Part shown: one piece after another, positions 27,615 to 36,268 of the stretch
Numbering within the stretch: the first letter of the stretch is position 1
Layout of the letters: every line of letters begins with the position of its first letter
Origin: an uncultured Endozoicomonas sp.
Lineage (GTDB): Bacteria > Pseudomonadota > Gammaproteobacteria > Pseudomonadales > Endozoicomonadaceae
Direction of reading: 5' to 3'
Length of the DNA: 64,000 nt
Assembly: GCF_947495845.1 (NCBI RefSeq)
Contig: NZ_CANMAO010000007.1
Coordinates: 1 to 64,000, forward strand
Made by a program: the position numbers and the translations under genes
The notes under the pieces: generated by a model
Seen by the model: only the letters and a program-made list of their open reading frames with translations
Database searches by the model: none
What the model was told of the DNA's origin: nothing

Positions 27615-28256
27615 TTATTGCCCTTTACCGGTAATCATCACCAGCATGGTTTTGAACATTACGTAAAAGTCCATCTTCAGCCACAGCCATGGATTACTGA
27701 GTGCAAGCGCGTAGGCATGATCGTAGGCAACTTTGGCTTTGACATCATCCAGAGTTTCGTCATAACCGGTATTAATTTGCGCAAGTCCTGTGATGCCTGG
27801 CAGCACATCAAATGTGCGCTCGGAATAGAACGGAATTTCATGGTCAAGATTATTGCATATGCCGGGGCGCTCAGGACGCGGCCCGACGATCGACATATCA
27901 CCCGCTAGTACATTCCATAATTGTGGCAGTTCATCCAGCCGTGTTTTTCTTAAAAACTGGCCGACCCGGGTAATCCTTGGGTCATCTCTGGGCGACCATA
28001 CCGGGCCCGTTTCGAATTCCGCATTGTTTCTCATGGTTCTGAATTTGTGCATCATGAAAAGACATACACAGTCGTCTTGTTGGTAGCCAATTCGGATCTG
28101 GTGATATAAAACAGGCCCGCGGCTATCGAGACGAATCGCGACAGCAATCAATGGATAGAGTGGAAGTGCAAAGATTAACCCAAGCACTGCGATGGTAATA
28201 TCGGAGAATCTTTTTCCCACAGCTGACATGGGGTGAACGTAGCGCTTTTGATGCAT
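27615..28256 (-). CDS. Initiating sugar (undecaprenyl-phosphate hexose-1-phosphate) transferase, SypR-like
   Basis: Bacterial sugar transferase domain protein, 213 aa, that loads the first sugar phosphate on undecaprenyl phosphate for exopolysaccharide repeat-unit synthesis. One membrane re-entrant helix is at about 20-42 (ITIAVLGLIFALPLYPLIAV); then RLDSRGPVLYHQIRIG, FMMHKFRTMR, RKTRLDELPQLWNVLAGDMS, VGPRPERPG and PGITGLAQI, all family motifs. It lacks the long four-TM N-terminus of WcaJ/WbaP, as in short forms. GGAG lies seven bases before the ATG. It is the last gene of the minus-strand EPS arm, matching the place of sypR. Confidence 0.93.
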   Translation of the reverse strand: MHQKRYVHPMSAVGKRFSDITIAVLGLIFALPLYPLIAVAIRLDSRGPVLYHQIRIGYQQDDCVCLFMMHKFRTMRNNAEFETGPVWSPRDDPRITRVGQFLRKTRLDELPQLWNVLAGDMSIVGPRPERPGICNNLDHEIPFYSERTFDVLPGITGLAQINTGYDETLDDVKAKVAYDHAYALALSNPWLWLKMDFYVMFKTMLVMITGKGQ

Positions 28257-28267
28257 AAGTACACTCC

Positions 28268-29485
28268 TTAATTACGAGGTTCTTCAAGACGGGGTGAACT
28301 TTTTATTTTTCGCCATCGTTTATGGGGCGAATGAAATACGTAACTGAAAACCCCGAGAGTCATGGCAATATGACCGGCCGCAATGTAAAACAGCGTTTTC
28401 GCAATTTTGCTATCCGGTTGAGAGCCTGTCAGTAAGTAATATAAAGTGCTTGTGGTCAGGGCTAGCAGGATAAAAATAACTGACAAGAAAAACAGGTATT
28501 CTGTCGCTAATAGAATTGAGGATATAAAACTACAAATTAGTAACAGTGGGATGAAGGGTCTGAGGAATTTTCCAGAGAAAAAACTGAAGGCGAATCGTCT
28601 ATGTCTGGGCAATAAAAGATCCATATTCCGAATGGACTGCTGTAAATTTCCCGCCGCAATTCGAACGCGACGTTGAAAGTTCATCTGATCTGAGGAAGGT
28701 TCCAGTTCAATGGTAATCAGTCTTGGGTCGTAAAGGCACTTGAATCCTTGACGAATAATGCTGAGCGGTAAAATAACATCGTCGTTGATGGTGTCATGGG
28801 GAATAGTCTGAAAAAGTTCGCTCTTAAAGGCATAAAATGCACCGTGCAGGCCAATGGTTGAACCCAGCATACTCTCTTGTATTTTAATTCTACGTTGATA
28901 GTTCCAGTAGGCCTGCTCACCTGAAGACTGTGCTGGTACAAACTGGTAGTTACCGCAGACAGCACCAATACGTTTATCTTGTTGGAAGTACGCAGCAATA
29001 ATCAGAAGACAGTTAATAGAGGTGATTGCGGAGGCATCTGATAAAACGACAATGTCTGAATTCTGGGCGGGTACAAACTGATTGATGATAGCGATTTTGC
29101 CAATATTTTCTTCCAGAGCGTGAATGTCAATATTCAGATGTTTGCACTCAGGAAGTGATACTGCATTAAGTGCAGCCCTGTAGGTATCGTCCTCTAAGCC
29201 ATCGGATATTACAGTTATTTTAAATCGATCTTCTGGATAATCGATAATGGCCAGGTTGAGAATTCTATCCTTGATATAACGCTCTTCATTATAGGCGGGG
29301 ATAATGATGTGTATGGAAGGTAAGGCTTCATCTTTGTGCGAAGGTATGTAATTACGATGGAAGTATTTTGGCAATGAATAGCGGGTGATATTAATAAAAG
29401 ACAGTAATACCGGGTAAATAATATAGTGGTAACCAATAATGGCGACGGACAGCACGAAAATAGAAATCAGTATCTGATCTGTCAT
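28268..29485 (-). CDS. Family 2 glycosyltransferase, membrane-anchored (SypQ-like)
   Basis: 405 aa. An N-terminal TM helix (about 5-27) is followed by a GT-A domain: PSIHIIIPAYNEERYIKDRI, ITVISDGLEDDT, VVLSDASAITS (DxD-like), NYQRRIKIQESMLGSTIGLH, and FQRRVRIAAGN, the QRxRW-like region. Two or three C-terminal TM segments lie at about 310-380. The organisation resembles processive GT2 enzymes. The start overlaps the stop of the upstream glycosyltransferase (ATGA), and the sugar transferase follows 11 bp after the stop. In the syp order this is the Q position. Confidence 0.9.
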   Translation of the reverse strand: MTDQILISIFVLSVAIIGYHYIIYPVLLSFINITRYSLPKYFHRNYIPSHKDEALPSIHIIIPAYNEERYIKDRILNLAIIDYPEDRFKITVISDGLEDDTYRAALNAVSLPECKHLNIDIHALEENIGKIAIINQFVPAQNSDIVVLSDASAITSINCLLIIAAYFQQDKRIGAVCGNYQFVPAQSSGEQAYWNYQRRIKIQESMLGSTIGLHGAFYAFKSELFQTIPHDTINDDVILPLSIIRQGFKCLYDPRLITIELEPSSDQMNFQRRVRIAAGNLQQSIRNMDLLLPRHRRFAFSFFSGKFLRPFIPLLLICSFISSILLATEYLFFLSVIFILLALTTSTLYYLLTGSQPDSKIAKTLFYIAAGHIAMTLGVFSYVFHSPHKRWRKIKSSPRLEEPRN

Positions 29486-30573
29486 GCTGCCTCCAGATAA
29501 AGACGGCGATATTCATTGATCATTCTGGTCAGACCAAAGGTGCTTTCAATAAAGGCTCTTGCTGATGCTGCTGTACCGGCAGGGGTGGAAAGCGGTATAT
29601 GTTTTCTGAGCACCTTAACTAAGCCTTCATAATGATCAATAGCGATAATGGAACCACTCTCTGTATTGACGCCTTCTCGACAGGCGCCAGCATCTGTGAC
29701 GACTACAGCTTTTTGGCAGGCTTGAGCTTCCAGCAGAGAAAAGGGAAGCCCTTCATTTCGTGAAGTCAGGCAAAAAACATCAATGGCATTATAAAATGCG
29801 GGCATGTTGTCGAGGTTGCCTAAAAAGTGAACTCTCTTTTCAAGGCCTAAGAGGTTGGTGAGATTATGCAGCGCTTCTTTTTGTTCGCCGTCTCCAGCCA
29901 GTGCTGCGTGTACTGAGTCAGGGAGTTCTGTTAACGCGTTGAGTAATAGATCATGAGATTTCACGGCCGTTAGGCGTGCAGCGCAGCCAATGATCATGGC
30001 TTCTTTTGGCAGACTTAGTTGTTCTCTGGCTGTGGTTTGGCTACCTGGAGAAAACAGCTTGGTATCAACCCCATTAAAAATCACAGCAGGTTTTCTGTAA
30101 CCAGTGAGCTTCTCTACTTTAGAAGCGATTAGCTTTGAAACAGCGACGACGTTTGGCTGCAGAAGATGATAACAACCGCTTACCAATAGCCTGTTTATTT
30201 TATGGTTCAAGTGCCATGCATCATGTTCTGTATGGATATGTCGGCACTGGCTCAGCTTTGCTGCGATACCACCATAAATCAGAGGCCCCGTGTGGTGTGT
30301 GTGCACAATATCCACCTGCAATTGTTTCAAGAGCGTTTTCAATTGCACAATGGTTTTCAGGCTAAGGCCTCTGGATTTATCCAAAAAGTGAATATTCTGA
30401 AGAGTGGCTAATTTATTCCAGGCGTTTATGGATGCTGATTGGCTACCCTGCAAACTGATGATGTGGACAGTGTCGTCATCTTGAGCATGGTGTTGAAGCT
30501 GAATCGCCATGGTTTCAATGCCGCCGGGAGCAAGGTGCTGAACGATCTGTGCAATGACTAAAGGTTTGCTCAT
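29482..30573 (-). CDS. Family 4 glycosyltransferase (SypP-like)
   Basis: 363-aa GT-B fold glycosyltransferase. N-terminal acceptor domain with QHLAPGGIETMAIQL and DIVHTHHTGPLIYGG; C-terminal donor-binding domain with GCAARLTAVKSHDLLLNAL, VHFLGNLDNMPAFYNAIDVF and SRNEGLPFSLLEAQACQKAV (the EX7E-type region). Soluble, probably cytoplasmic face. It overlaps both neighbours by 4 bp, so it is translated in a coupled operon between the chain-length gene and the GT2 gene. Confidence 0.92.
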   Translation of the reverse strand: MSKPLVIAQIVQHLAPGGIETMAIQLQHHAQDDDTVHIISLQGSQSASINAWNKLATLQNIHFLDKSRGLSLKTIVQLKTLLKQLQVDIVHTHHTGPLIYGGIAAKLSQCRHIHTEHDAWHLNHKINRLLVSGCYHLLQPNVVAVSKLIASKVEKLTGYRKPAVIFNGVDTKLFSPGSQTTAREQLSLPKEAMIIGCAARLTAVKSHDLLLNALTELPDSVHAALAGDGEQKEALHNLTNLLGLEKRVHFLGNLDNMPAFYNAIDVFCLTSRNEGLPFSLLEAQACQKAVVVTDAGACREGVNTESGSIIAIDHYEGLVKVLRKHIPLSTPAGTAASARAFIESTFGLTRMINEYRRLYLEAA

Positions 30574-32072
30574 GAAGCTGCCTCTCCATCATTGAATCCA
30601 TCTTTTCCAGCATCGTAGATCAGGGCGGGGGCTTCTGGCACAGCTGGAATTCTGGCAAGTACCGGAATGCCGGATATGCGCTCAACGGTATCCTGCAAAC
30701 GTAACGTGGTATCAGAAATTTCTGCAATAGCCGCTAAGCCGGTGCCAATGCCAAGCCCGGCAAATAAGCCAGCAACAACAAACAGCGCGGTGGGCAGTTG
30801 GTTCGGGCTGCTTGGGTTGAACGGCTCATCAATAATTTTAACTCTTTCTGTTTCTTCATAGACGCTAAGGTCTGCTGTAACTTGTGCCATCACATAGCGA
30901 TTGAGAAAATCATCGTACAGTTTTTGCTTGATAGTGAAATCTCGCTCGAGTTCGATCAGCGACCGTTCGATAGTGGCAAATTCCTGTACTTTTTCCTGAA
31001 GGTGAGTGGCTTGGTCTTTGATATTTTTGACCTCGTTTTTCAGACTCGTCACCTTTGCCTTGGCTTCCTGAACGGCTTGTAACTGTGATGCAAGAATAGT
31101 GGTCTGCCCTTGCTGATTTTCTCCAGCGACGGTGGGCGTGGACGCTGCAAGATTCCAGAGTCGCTGGATATCTTCTGTTTTCAGTTTACTGCTTTCGGAA
31201 ATCATTCTTTGGCGCTCTGATTTCAAGCGATCCAGCTCCCGAACGGTTGCCTGAACTTTACTGTGCTTCTCAGTGTACCGGGAACGCAGCATGCTCAGCT
31301 GGGTTCGGATATTGATAATCCGTTCTTCCAGTTTGCCGATGACCGGGTTGGTTTGTGCGAGGTTGCCATTAAACTCCGTCATAGCGGCCTGTGCCCCGGC
31401 CAGTTCGGTTTCTTTTTCCATCAATAACTGACGTAACTCGGCAAGACGGGTGACGTTTGCTTTGTGCAGTTCCGGAAGCTCCAGAGCGTATTCCGCTTTG
31501 TAGGAAGACAGCTTCAACTCTGATTTGGAGAGTTCCTGATGGCGCAGTTCCACCTGCTCCTTCAAAAACTCAGTGGAAGCTGATTGCCAAGATTTTTGCG
31601 GTGCCTGAACCAGATGCAGAAAGTGGTTTGTCACTTTGGTGAGCAGTTCTTTAATGTCAGTTTTGCGTTTGCTTCGGTAGTAGATTTTTATCAGTTCGCC
31701 ACCAAATACCACAGAGAGAGAACGGGAAAGTTCGTCGATGGCTTCATCAACGTCTTCACGGGAAGACGTTTCATCAATAAAGCCGGCCGCATTAGCAACG
31801 CCTTTCAATACTTTGCGGCTTTTTAACAGTAATTTCAGGGCTAACTGTCGCTCTTCCAGATTGGTTGAAACGGAAAAGTCTTCCAGAATCGGGTTCAGTG
31901 CTGTGGTGTCCTGAAGCAGAATCGTGGTATGGGCTTCGTAGTATTTTGGCGCAATGAAACTGACGAAAACGCCAATCATCGGCATGATCAGTACCGGAAT
32001 GAAAATAGTGTATCGCCGACGCCAGCCAGCATTGAGCAGTCTAAACAGGTTTTTCAGGATTTCATTGGACAT
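30570..32072 (-). CDS. Wzz-type polysaccharide chain length determinant (SypO-like)
   Basis: Polysaccharide co-polymerase, 500 aa. TM1 at about 24-44 (TIFIPVLIMPMIGVFVSFI), a large periplasmic coiled-coil domain (about 170-410), and TM2 at about 440-465 preceded by PFNPSSPNQLPTALFV, the Pro-rich motif of the family. No kinase domain is fused; the C-terminus after TM2 is short. A separate BY-kinase-like ATPase is encoded at 44582-45289. The start overlaps the preceding lipoprotein gene and the stop overlaps the next glycosyltransferase gene. Confidence 0.92.
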   Translation of the reverse strand: MSNEILKNLFRLLNAGWRRRYTIFIPVLIMPMIGVFVSFIAPKYYEAHTTILLQDTTALNPILEDFSVSTNLEERQLALKLLLKSRKVLKGVANAAGFIDETSSREDVDEAIDELSRSLSVVFGGELIKIYYRSKRKTDIKELLTKVTNHFLHLVQAPQKSWQSASTEFLKEQVELRHQELSKSELKLSSYKAEYALELPELHKANVTRLAELRQLLMEKETELAGAQAAMTEFNGNLAQTNPVIGKLEERIINIRTQLSMLRSRYTEKHSKVQATVRELDRLKSERQRMISESSKLKTEDIQRLWNLAASTPTVAGENQQGQTTILASQLQAVQEAKAKVTSLKNEVKNIKDQATHLQEKVQEFATIERSLIELERDFTIKQKLYDDFLNRYVMAQVTADLSVYEETERVKIIDEPFNPSSPNQLPTALFVVAGLFAGLGIGTGLAAIAEISDTTLRLQDTVERISGIPVLARIPAVPEAPALIYDAGKDGFNDGEAAS

Positions 32073-32556
32073 GGGATGCTCCTGAAACAGGGATGCCCGT
32101 CACGTGAATGCCGGCAGTATCAATGGTCATGCTTGGCTGATAGATCAACTCAATATGAGGCGTATAACTGTGTAAGATCGTTTTAAGGCTTTGCAATCGG
32201 GTGGATGAATCTTTCAATGTTTTAAACGGTTCTTTTGCCGAAGAGGGGGCAACGGAAATAACAACACTTAATCTCATGCTGGTTGGTAACGAGCTGAAGA
32301 AAAAATGGATCAGCTGAGCATTTTGCTGGCTGGCTGTTAATTCATCAGGTTGGAACGTTAGGGATAAACGACGCTTATAGACATTTTCCGCAGCGGGTAA
32401 TCCTGCAGCAGCCTGCATTTGATGGATAACACCGTTGGGCTTTTTCAGCGTTGCTTTTGCTTGCTCTCTTCTCATCAATTCCTGGAAATCAGGCGACGTC
32501 TGGCAACCGGTTACCATTAAGGTGCACACCAAGGTGAGTTGTCTGAATCCATTCAT
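32062..32556 (-). CDS. Lipoprotein of the polysaccharide operon, unknown function
   Basis: 164 aa from ATG 32556; the frame extends to 32589. The N-terminus ends in a lipobox (LVCTLMVTGC). The rest has a strand-helix pattern (LTFQPDELTASQQNAQLIHF, RLQSLKTILHSY, IELIYQP) that loosely recalls an OmpA-like fold, but no peptidoglycan-binding motif is clear. It overlaps the chain-length gene by 11 bp, so it belongs to the operon. It has no counterpart at this place in the syp order as I know it. Confidence 0.7.
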   Translation of the reverse strand: MNGFRQLTLVCTLMVTGCQTSPDFQELMRREQAKATLKKPNGVIHQMQAAAGLPAAENVYKRRLSLTFQPDELTASQQNAQLIHFFFSSLPTSMRLSVVISVAPSSAKEPFKTLKDSSTRLQSLKTILHSYTPHIELIYQPSMTIDTAGIHVTGIPVSGASHVQ

Positions 32557-32589
32557 TCTGGCCACTTGATTTCCTGAATGATTAATCAC

Positions 32590-32791
32590 TTGAAAACAGT
32601 GAAGTCTGTTTAAACATCCAGAACAGACGATTTTCTGTCTATGACGACAGAGAACCTGCTGAGATAAATAAAGATGACTGTTTTAATGGCACTCTTTTTT
32701 TAATGCCATCCTTTATTGATACATTCTTGATAAAGCGCTTAATGAAACTCTCAAAAAAACAGTTATTTATTGCGCATTATTTTAAGTGTAG
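32590..32791. other. Gap within the EPS operon with AT-rich hairpin
   Basis: About 200 bp without a gene. ATGGCA at 32687-32692 and TGCCAT at 32703-32708 form a short hairpin with a T-rich loop. It may reduce read-through between the glycosyltransferase and the lipoprotein-Wzz part; the stem is too weak to call a terminator. Confidence 0.3.
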
Positions 32792-33916
32792 TCACTGTTT
32801 TTCTATTAGGTCTTCCAGCTGGTCAGCTCTGGTTTGCCAGGTTTTGTCTGCAACTAGTTGGCGTCGGAATGCCGCTTTGTCCTGTTGTAAGTAGGCTCGG
32901 GTAATGACGTTGGCAAAATCTTCTCCCGGCGATTGGATCGCAATGGCATGTTGGTATTCTTCAGCAGCGGGAAATTGGGTGGCAGCCACCGGTGTTCCAG
33001 AAGCCAGATATTCTTTCAGCTTTAGCGGGTTACAAGCTTCAATTTGCGGATTCCTTTGAAAGGGCAGAAGTGCGACATCCCAATGTTGGACATACGCAGG
33101 AAGTTCGTGGTGAGGCTTAAAACCCAGAAAGTGCACGTTCGGGAGGTCTTTCAGCAGTGTAATATCCACTTTGGCATAACCAATCAGAATGAATTGCCAC
33201 TGAGGCATGTTTTTAGCAGTAGCTGATAATAATTCGGTATCAATCCAGGAGGAGATGGTTCCATAAAAACCAGCTACACACCCCGAGCTTGGCGTATCTT
33301 TGGGTGCATCAGTGGGTGTGGAAAATAATTGATAGTCGACGCCATGAGGTAGGGCTACGGTTTTATGGGCAGGGAATTTTTTTGCAATATTCTGACTGGC
33401 GGTCACAATTAGGTCGGCTTTGTGCACCAGTTCTTGCTCCAATAGAGACACCGGTTGGTGATCCACGTGCTCCAAGGCTTCAAAATCATCGCAGCAGTAA
33501 TAAATGATTTTTTTTTCCCCAAAGCAGTTAACTAAATCAGCAGCGGTGGGCAGTGATATCCAAAGGGTGATCTGGCTAAAGCTCTGTTGTTTAATCGCTT
33601 TGTTAATCTGTTGTGATAACAAGTATTGATTCAGTTTTCGTACGATTTTGAATTGGTGAAATGGCAGGGCAAGCGGTTCAATGATGTAAGGGTTCTTTGT
33701 GTCATTGTGACATTTAGGTCTTTGACGGTTATGGCGGAACATTGACCAGGCTTTAAGGAATAATCGTTTAGTATCCCTGAAGGTAAGTTTTGGTGCTCGA
33801 AGGCCAATGGAGTTAACCCAGATAACTCGATGCTTTGGCATTAAATGTCGAATAAGATGCTGCGTGCTGGAAGGAAAGGCGCCCCAGTCTTCCGCAAAAA
33901 CAACAAAGTCAGTCAT
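32792..33916 (-). CDS. Glycosyltransferase family 1/4 (SypN-like)
   Basis: 374 aa from ATG 33916, preceded by AGAGG; an in-frame extension to 33982 lacks support. N-terminus FVVFAEDWGAFPSSTQHLIR is of the TuaH-like type. C-terminal GT-B domain: VAGFYGTISSWIDTELL, FLGFKPHHELPAYVQHWDVA, NPLKLKEYLASGTPVAATQF. The start overlaps the acyltransferase stop by 8 bp. It sits in the N position of the syp-like order. Confidence 0.88.
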   Translation of the reverse strand: MTDFVVFAEDWGAFPSSTQHLIRHLMPKHRVIWVNSIGLRAPKLTFRDTKRLFLKAWSMFRHNRQRPKCHNDTKNPYIIEPLALPFHQFKIVRKLNQYLLSQQINKAIKQQSFSQITLWISLPTAADLVNCFGEKKIIYYCCDDFEALEHVDHQPVSLLEQELVHKADLIVTASQNIAKKFPAHKTVALPHGVDYQLFSTPTDAPKDTPSSGCVAGFYGTISSWIDTELLSATAKNMPQWQFILIGYAKVDITLLKDLPNVHFLGFKPHHELPAYVQHWDVALLPFQRNPQIEACNPLKLKEYLASGTPVAATQFPAAEEYQHAIAIQSPGEDFANVITRAYLQQDKAAFRRQLVADKTWQTRADQLEDLIEKQ

Positions 33917-34631
33917 GGGAAGCCTCTGATCCTGTCGGTAGTTTTTTAATGATTTTGGCCGGTATGCCACCAGCCAGAACACCCGGAGGAAGGTCTTTAG
34001 TGACTACGCTGCCGGTGGCGACAATGGTTCCCGCACCAATGGTGACACCACCCATGACCGAGACCCCGGCACCCAGCCAGACATTATCTTCTAGAATAAT
34101 ATCGCCTACTTGGTCAGGTGTGTCCTGCAGGCCGTTTGCTCTATCTACCGGATCAACCGGGTGACCGGGGTAACCAACAAGGCGGACTTTCACAGCCAGA
34201 CGGACATTGTTGCCAATGATAATACGATTGCCGACGAGAATTTCATTTTGCCAATTGATGCTTACATTATTTCCAATGACCAGTGTTGCAGGGGATGGAG
34301 AGCTTCTGCCACAGAAGGTTGTATGACCGGAAACTCGACAATGATCGCCCATGGATATTTGAAAGTTACCTAGCAATAGAGGCATTCCTGAAAAAAGGTA
34401 AAGGTATTTTGGGTCATTGATGAGTTGAGATTTGAACAGAGGTGTCCAGTAAAAAGTGCGCAGCAGATAACCTGTCAGCCCGGTGACTGATTTGTGCAGC
34501 CAATAGAGCCCCCCGTGGAATGGTTTGATGGTTGGAAAGGTGAAATATCGAATGAACAAACCGCTGGAAGTGATTAACTTTGCTAAAGGCGAGTTGCTAT
34601 TTTTTATTCGTACTTTAAGGCTGCTAATCAT
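33909..34631 (-). CDS. Hexapeptide-repeat acyltransferase (SypM-like)
   Basis: 240 aa, left-handed beta-helix acetyltransferase that probably decorates the polysaccharide. The start at ATG 34631 is chosen because AAGGA lies 9-10 bases before it; the open frame reaches 34685 but runs into repeat B. Hexapeptide repeats at about 115-225: LVIGNNVSINWQNEILVGNR, GDIILEDNVWLGAGVSVMGG, VTIGAGTIVATGSVVTKDLP, then GGIPAKIIKKL. One or two hydrophobic stretches are in the first 70 residues. It overlaps the next glycosyltransferase gene. Confidence 0.9.
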   Translation of the reverse strand: MISSLKVRIKNSNSPLAKLITSSGLFIRYFTFPTIKPFHGGLYWLHKSVTGLTGYLLRTFYWTPLFKSQLINDPKYLYLFSGMPLLLGNFQISMGDHCRVSGHTTFCGRSSPSPATLVIGNNVSINWQNEILVGNRIIIGNNVRLAVKVRLVGYPGHPVDPVDRANGLQDTPDQVGDIILEDNVWLGAGVSVMGGVTIGAGTIVATGSVVTKDLPPGVLAGGIPAKIIKKLPTGSEASHD

Positions 34632-34670
34632 AGGGTTGCTTCCTTTATAACCCGGTTTTAATTCCATCAA

Positions 34671-34833
34671 TAAGTACCCAACCATATGAAATCATATTTT
34701 CTGACTCATTGATCAGACCCTCTGACTGCGTTGCAACTCTGGTCACATAGCTCGCTATGCTCCCGCTGTTGCGCCTTGCAGAGAGCCTGATCAACAAGCC
34801 AGAAATATTCGATTCCATATGGCCGGGTACTTA
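34671..34833. repeat. Repeat family B, copy 1
   Basis: 163-bp palindromic element with perfect 9-bp ends TAAGTACCC and GGGTACTTA. Inside, CATATGAAATCATATTTTCTG faces CAGAAATATTCGATTCCATATG, and the centre has CATAGC/GCTATG, a small hairpin. The whole body matches the copy at 55994-56157. It lies between the polymerase gene and the acyltransferase gene of the same operon. Confidence 0.9.
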
Positions 34834-34846
34834 GTAAATATAGTTT

Positions 34847-36259
34847 TTAACTTATTGTGTTTTTAGAAGTGTGGTGAGTATCCATATATTGGGCGATGGC
34901 AATACTGATGGCTGTCATAATATAAACGGGCCATAGAAACCCCATACTCAAAAATGAACCAGAAGCACAAAATCCCGCCAGTCCGGCATACGTGCCAACG
35001 GCAATGGCCGACATATGGGGATCGTAATCCGGCGATTCCTGTTGCTCATCCAGTTTGGCTATTGACCTCCGTATGGATAAGAAGATGGCAACCAGCATCC
35101 CGGTGAATAAAATAAATCCAACAAAGCCGGATTCGGACATCACCTGAAACCATGTACTGTGGGTAACGTGAGCCTTGCCCTCTGCACGGCTGTGTGTGGC
35201 ATAGTCCCAGTAATTATCCAGATACATCGATAACCCAACACCGGTCATCGGATTGCGCAGCCCCATATTGAATGCCGCTTCCCAGGCATGGATACGAGCC
35301 ATGGACGATTCATCCAGGCCTTCTTCCTGGGCTCCGCCGGATTTACGATCACTAATGCCCGCCGCAGCCATCAAGACAACGATAGCGAAGCAGCCAATGC
35401 TGACCAGCAGCAGCTTTGATTTGATGATGCGCAGACCAAAAATGCCGAACACTGCCAGAACTGCCAGCAAACCACCCCGGCTCTGGGTAGCAAGAATGGA
35501 TGCGACGAAAACCACAATACCGATGAGACCAAGCAGTGTCAGAAATCGTCCGGTACCTTTTGTGGTAACGACCGCCACGGCATAACTCATAGGAAAACTC
35601 AGTACCAGAGAAAGGTCGTTTGGGTCACCGAGGCTGGTACCGGGGATGGTGACACGGGTTTCCTCCACCATCCCGATACCATTGGCATTGTTATAAAGTG
35701 TGACGCCACCGACAATTAATCCAGAGCAGATGATTAGCAAATGAGTCAATTTGAAGTGCCAGTACTCCGTCATCAACCATGATATGGCCAGAACCATGAT
35801 TCCGATTTTCATATAGACGCTGGTAAAGCTTTCAAAGGATGAGGGGGGAAAGCTGGAAAATGCGATACCAATCACCACCCAGCAAAAGAAACGGGCAAAC
35901 TTTGAGTGTTCTTGCCGCCAGTAGACTTTTACTTTCTGGGTCAGGATGATGTGCCATGCCAATACAAAGTAAGAACTCAGGGCGGTTAATAAAGGGATTT
36001 TAAGAGGCGTTAATTGGGGGATCACTTCATGCAATCGGAAAAATGAAAACAGTATAAATATCAGACAGACTACAAACGGTTTTTTCAGTAAAAAAATCAT
36101 TCCCAGAGGAATCACGGCCAGAGGCATTAATGCCAGAGGGTGAGGCATGATCACGGCAGGCAGTGCAGCCAGTAGACAATAGGCGGCAACGGTGATGGTT
36201 TGGTAACGGTTGAGAAAGAGTCGCTCGATACCGGGTAGCTGCATATTAAGTAGCTGCAT
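34847..36259 (-). CDS. O-antigen ligase/polymerase (Wzy-like, SypL-like)
   Basis: Polytopic inner-membrane protein, about 470 aa and 10-12 TM helices, with the Wzy_C domain: GVTLYNNANGIGMVEETRV, IPGTSLGDPNDLSLVLSFPM, ILATQSRGGLLAVLAVFGI, and the periplasmic loop AWEAAFNMGLRNPMTGVGLS with THSTWFQVMSESGFVGFI. The start is probably ATG 36259 (AGGTGG five bases upstream); GTG 36268 is also in frame. A 15-bp tandem duplication repeats the start region so the N-terminus reads MQLLNMQLP. Confidence 0.9.
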   Translation of the reverse strand: MQLLNMQLPGIERLFLNRYQTITVAAYCLLAALPAVIMPHPLALMPLAVIPLGMIFLLKKPFVVCLIFILFSFFRLHEVIPQLTPLKIPLLTALSSYFVLAWHIILTQKVKVYWRQEHSKFARFFCWVVIGIAFSSFPPSSFESFTSVYMKIGIMVLAISWLMTEYWHFKLTHLLIICSGLIVGGVTLYNNANGIGMVEETRVTIPGTSLGDPNDLSLVLSFPMSYAVAVVTTKGTGRFLTLLGLIGIVVFVASILATQSRGGLLAVLAVFGIFGLRIIKSKLLLVSIGCFAIVVLMAAAGISDRKSGGAQEEGLDESSMARIHAWEAAFNMGLRNPMTGVGLSMYLDNYWDYATHSRAEGKAHVTHSTWFQVMSESGFVGFILFTGMLVAIFLSIRRSIAKLDEQQESPDYDPHMSAIAVGTYAGLAGFCASGSFLSMGFLWPVYIMTAISIAIAQYMDTHHTSKNTIS

Positions 36260-36264
36260 ATTAA
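36235..36264 (-). repeat. 15-bp tandem duplication at the start of the ligase gene
   Basis: GTAGCTGCATATTAA (plus strand) at 36235-36249 and 36250-36264, identical. On the coding strand it duplicates ATG with its next three codons, in frame. It begins 4 bp downstream of the flippase stop codon. Confidence 0.95.
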
Positions 36265-36268
36265 CCAC

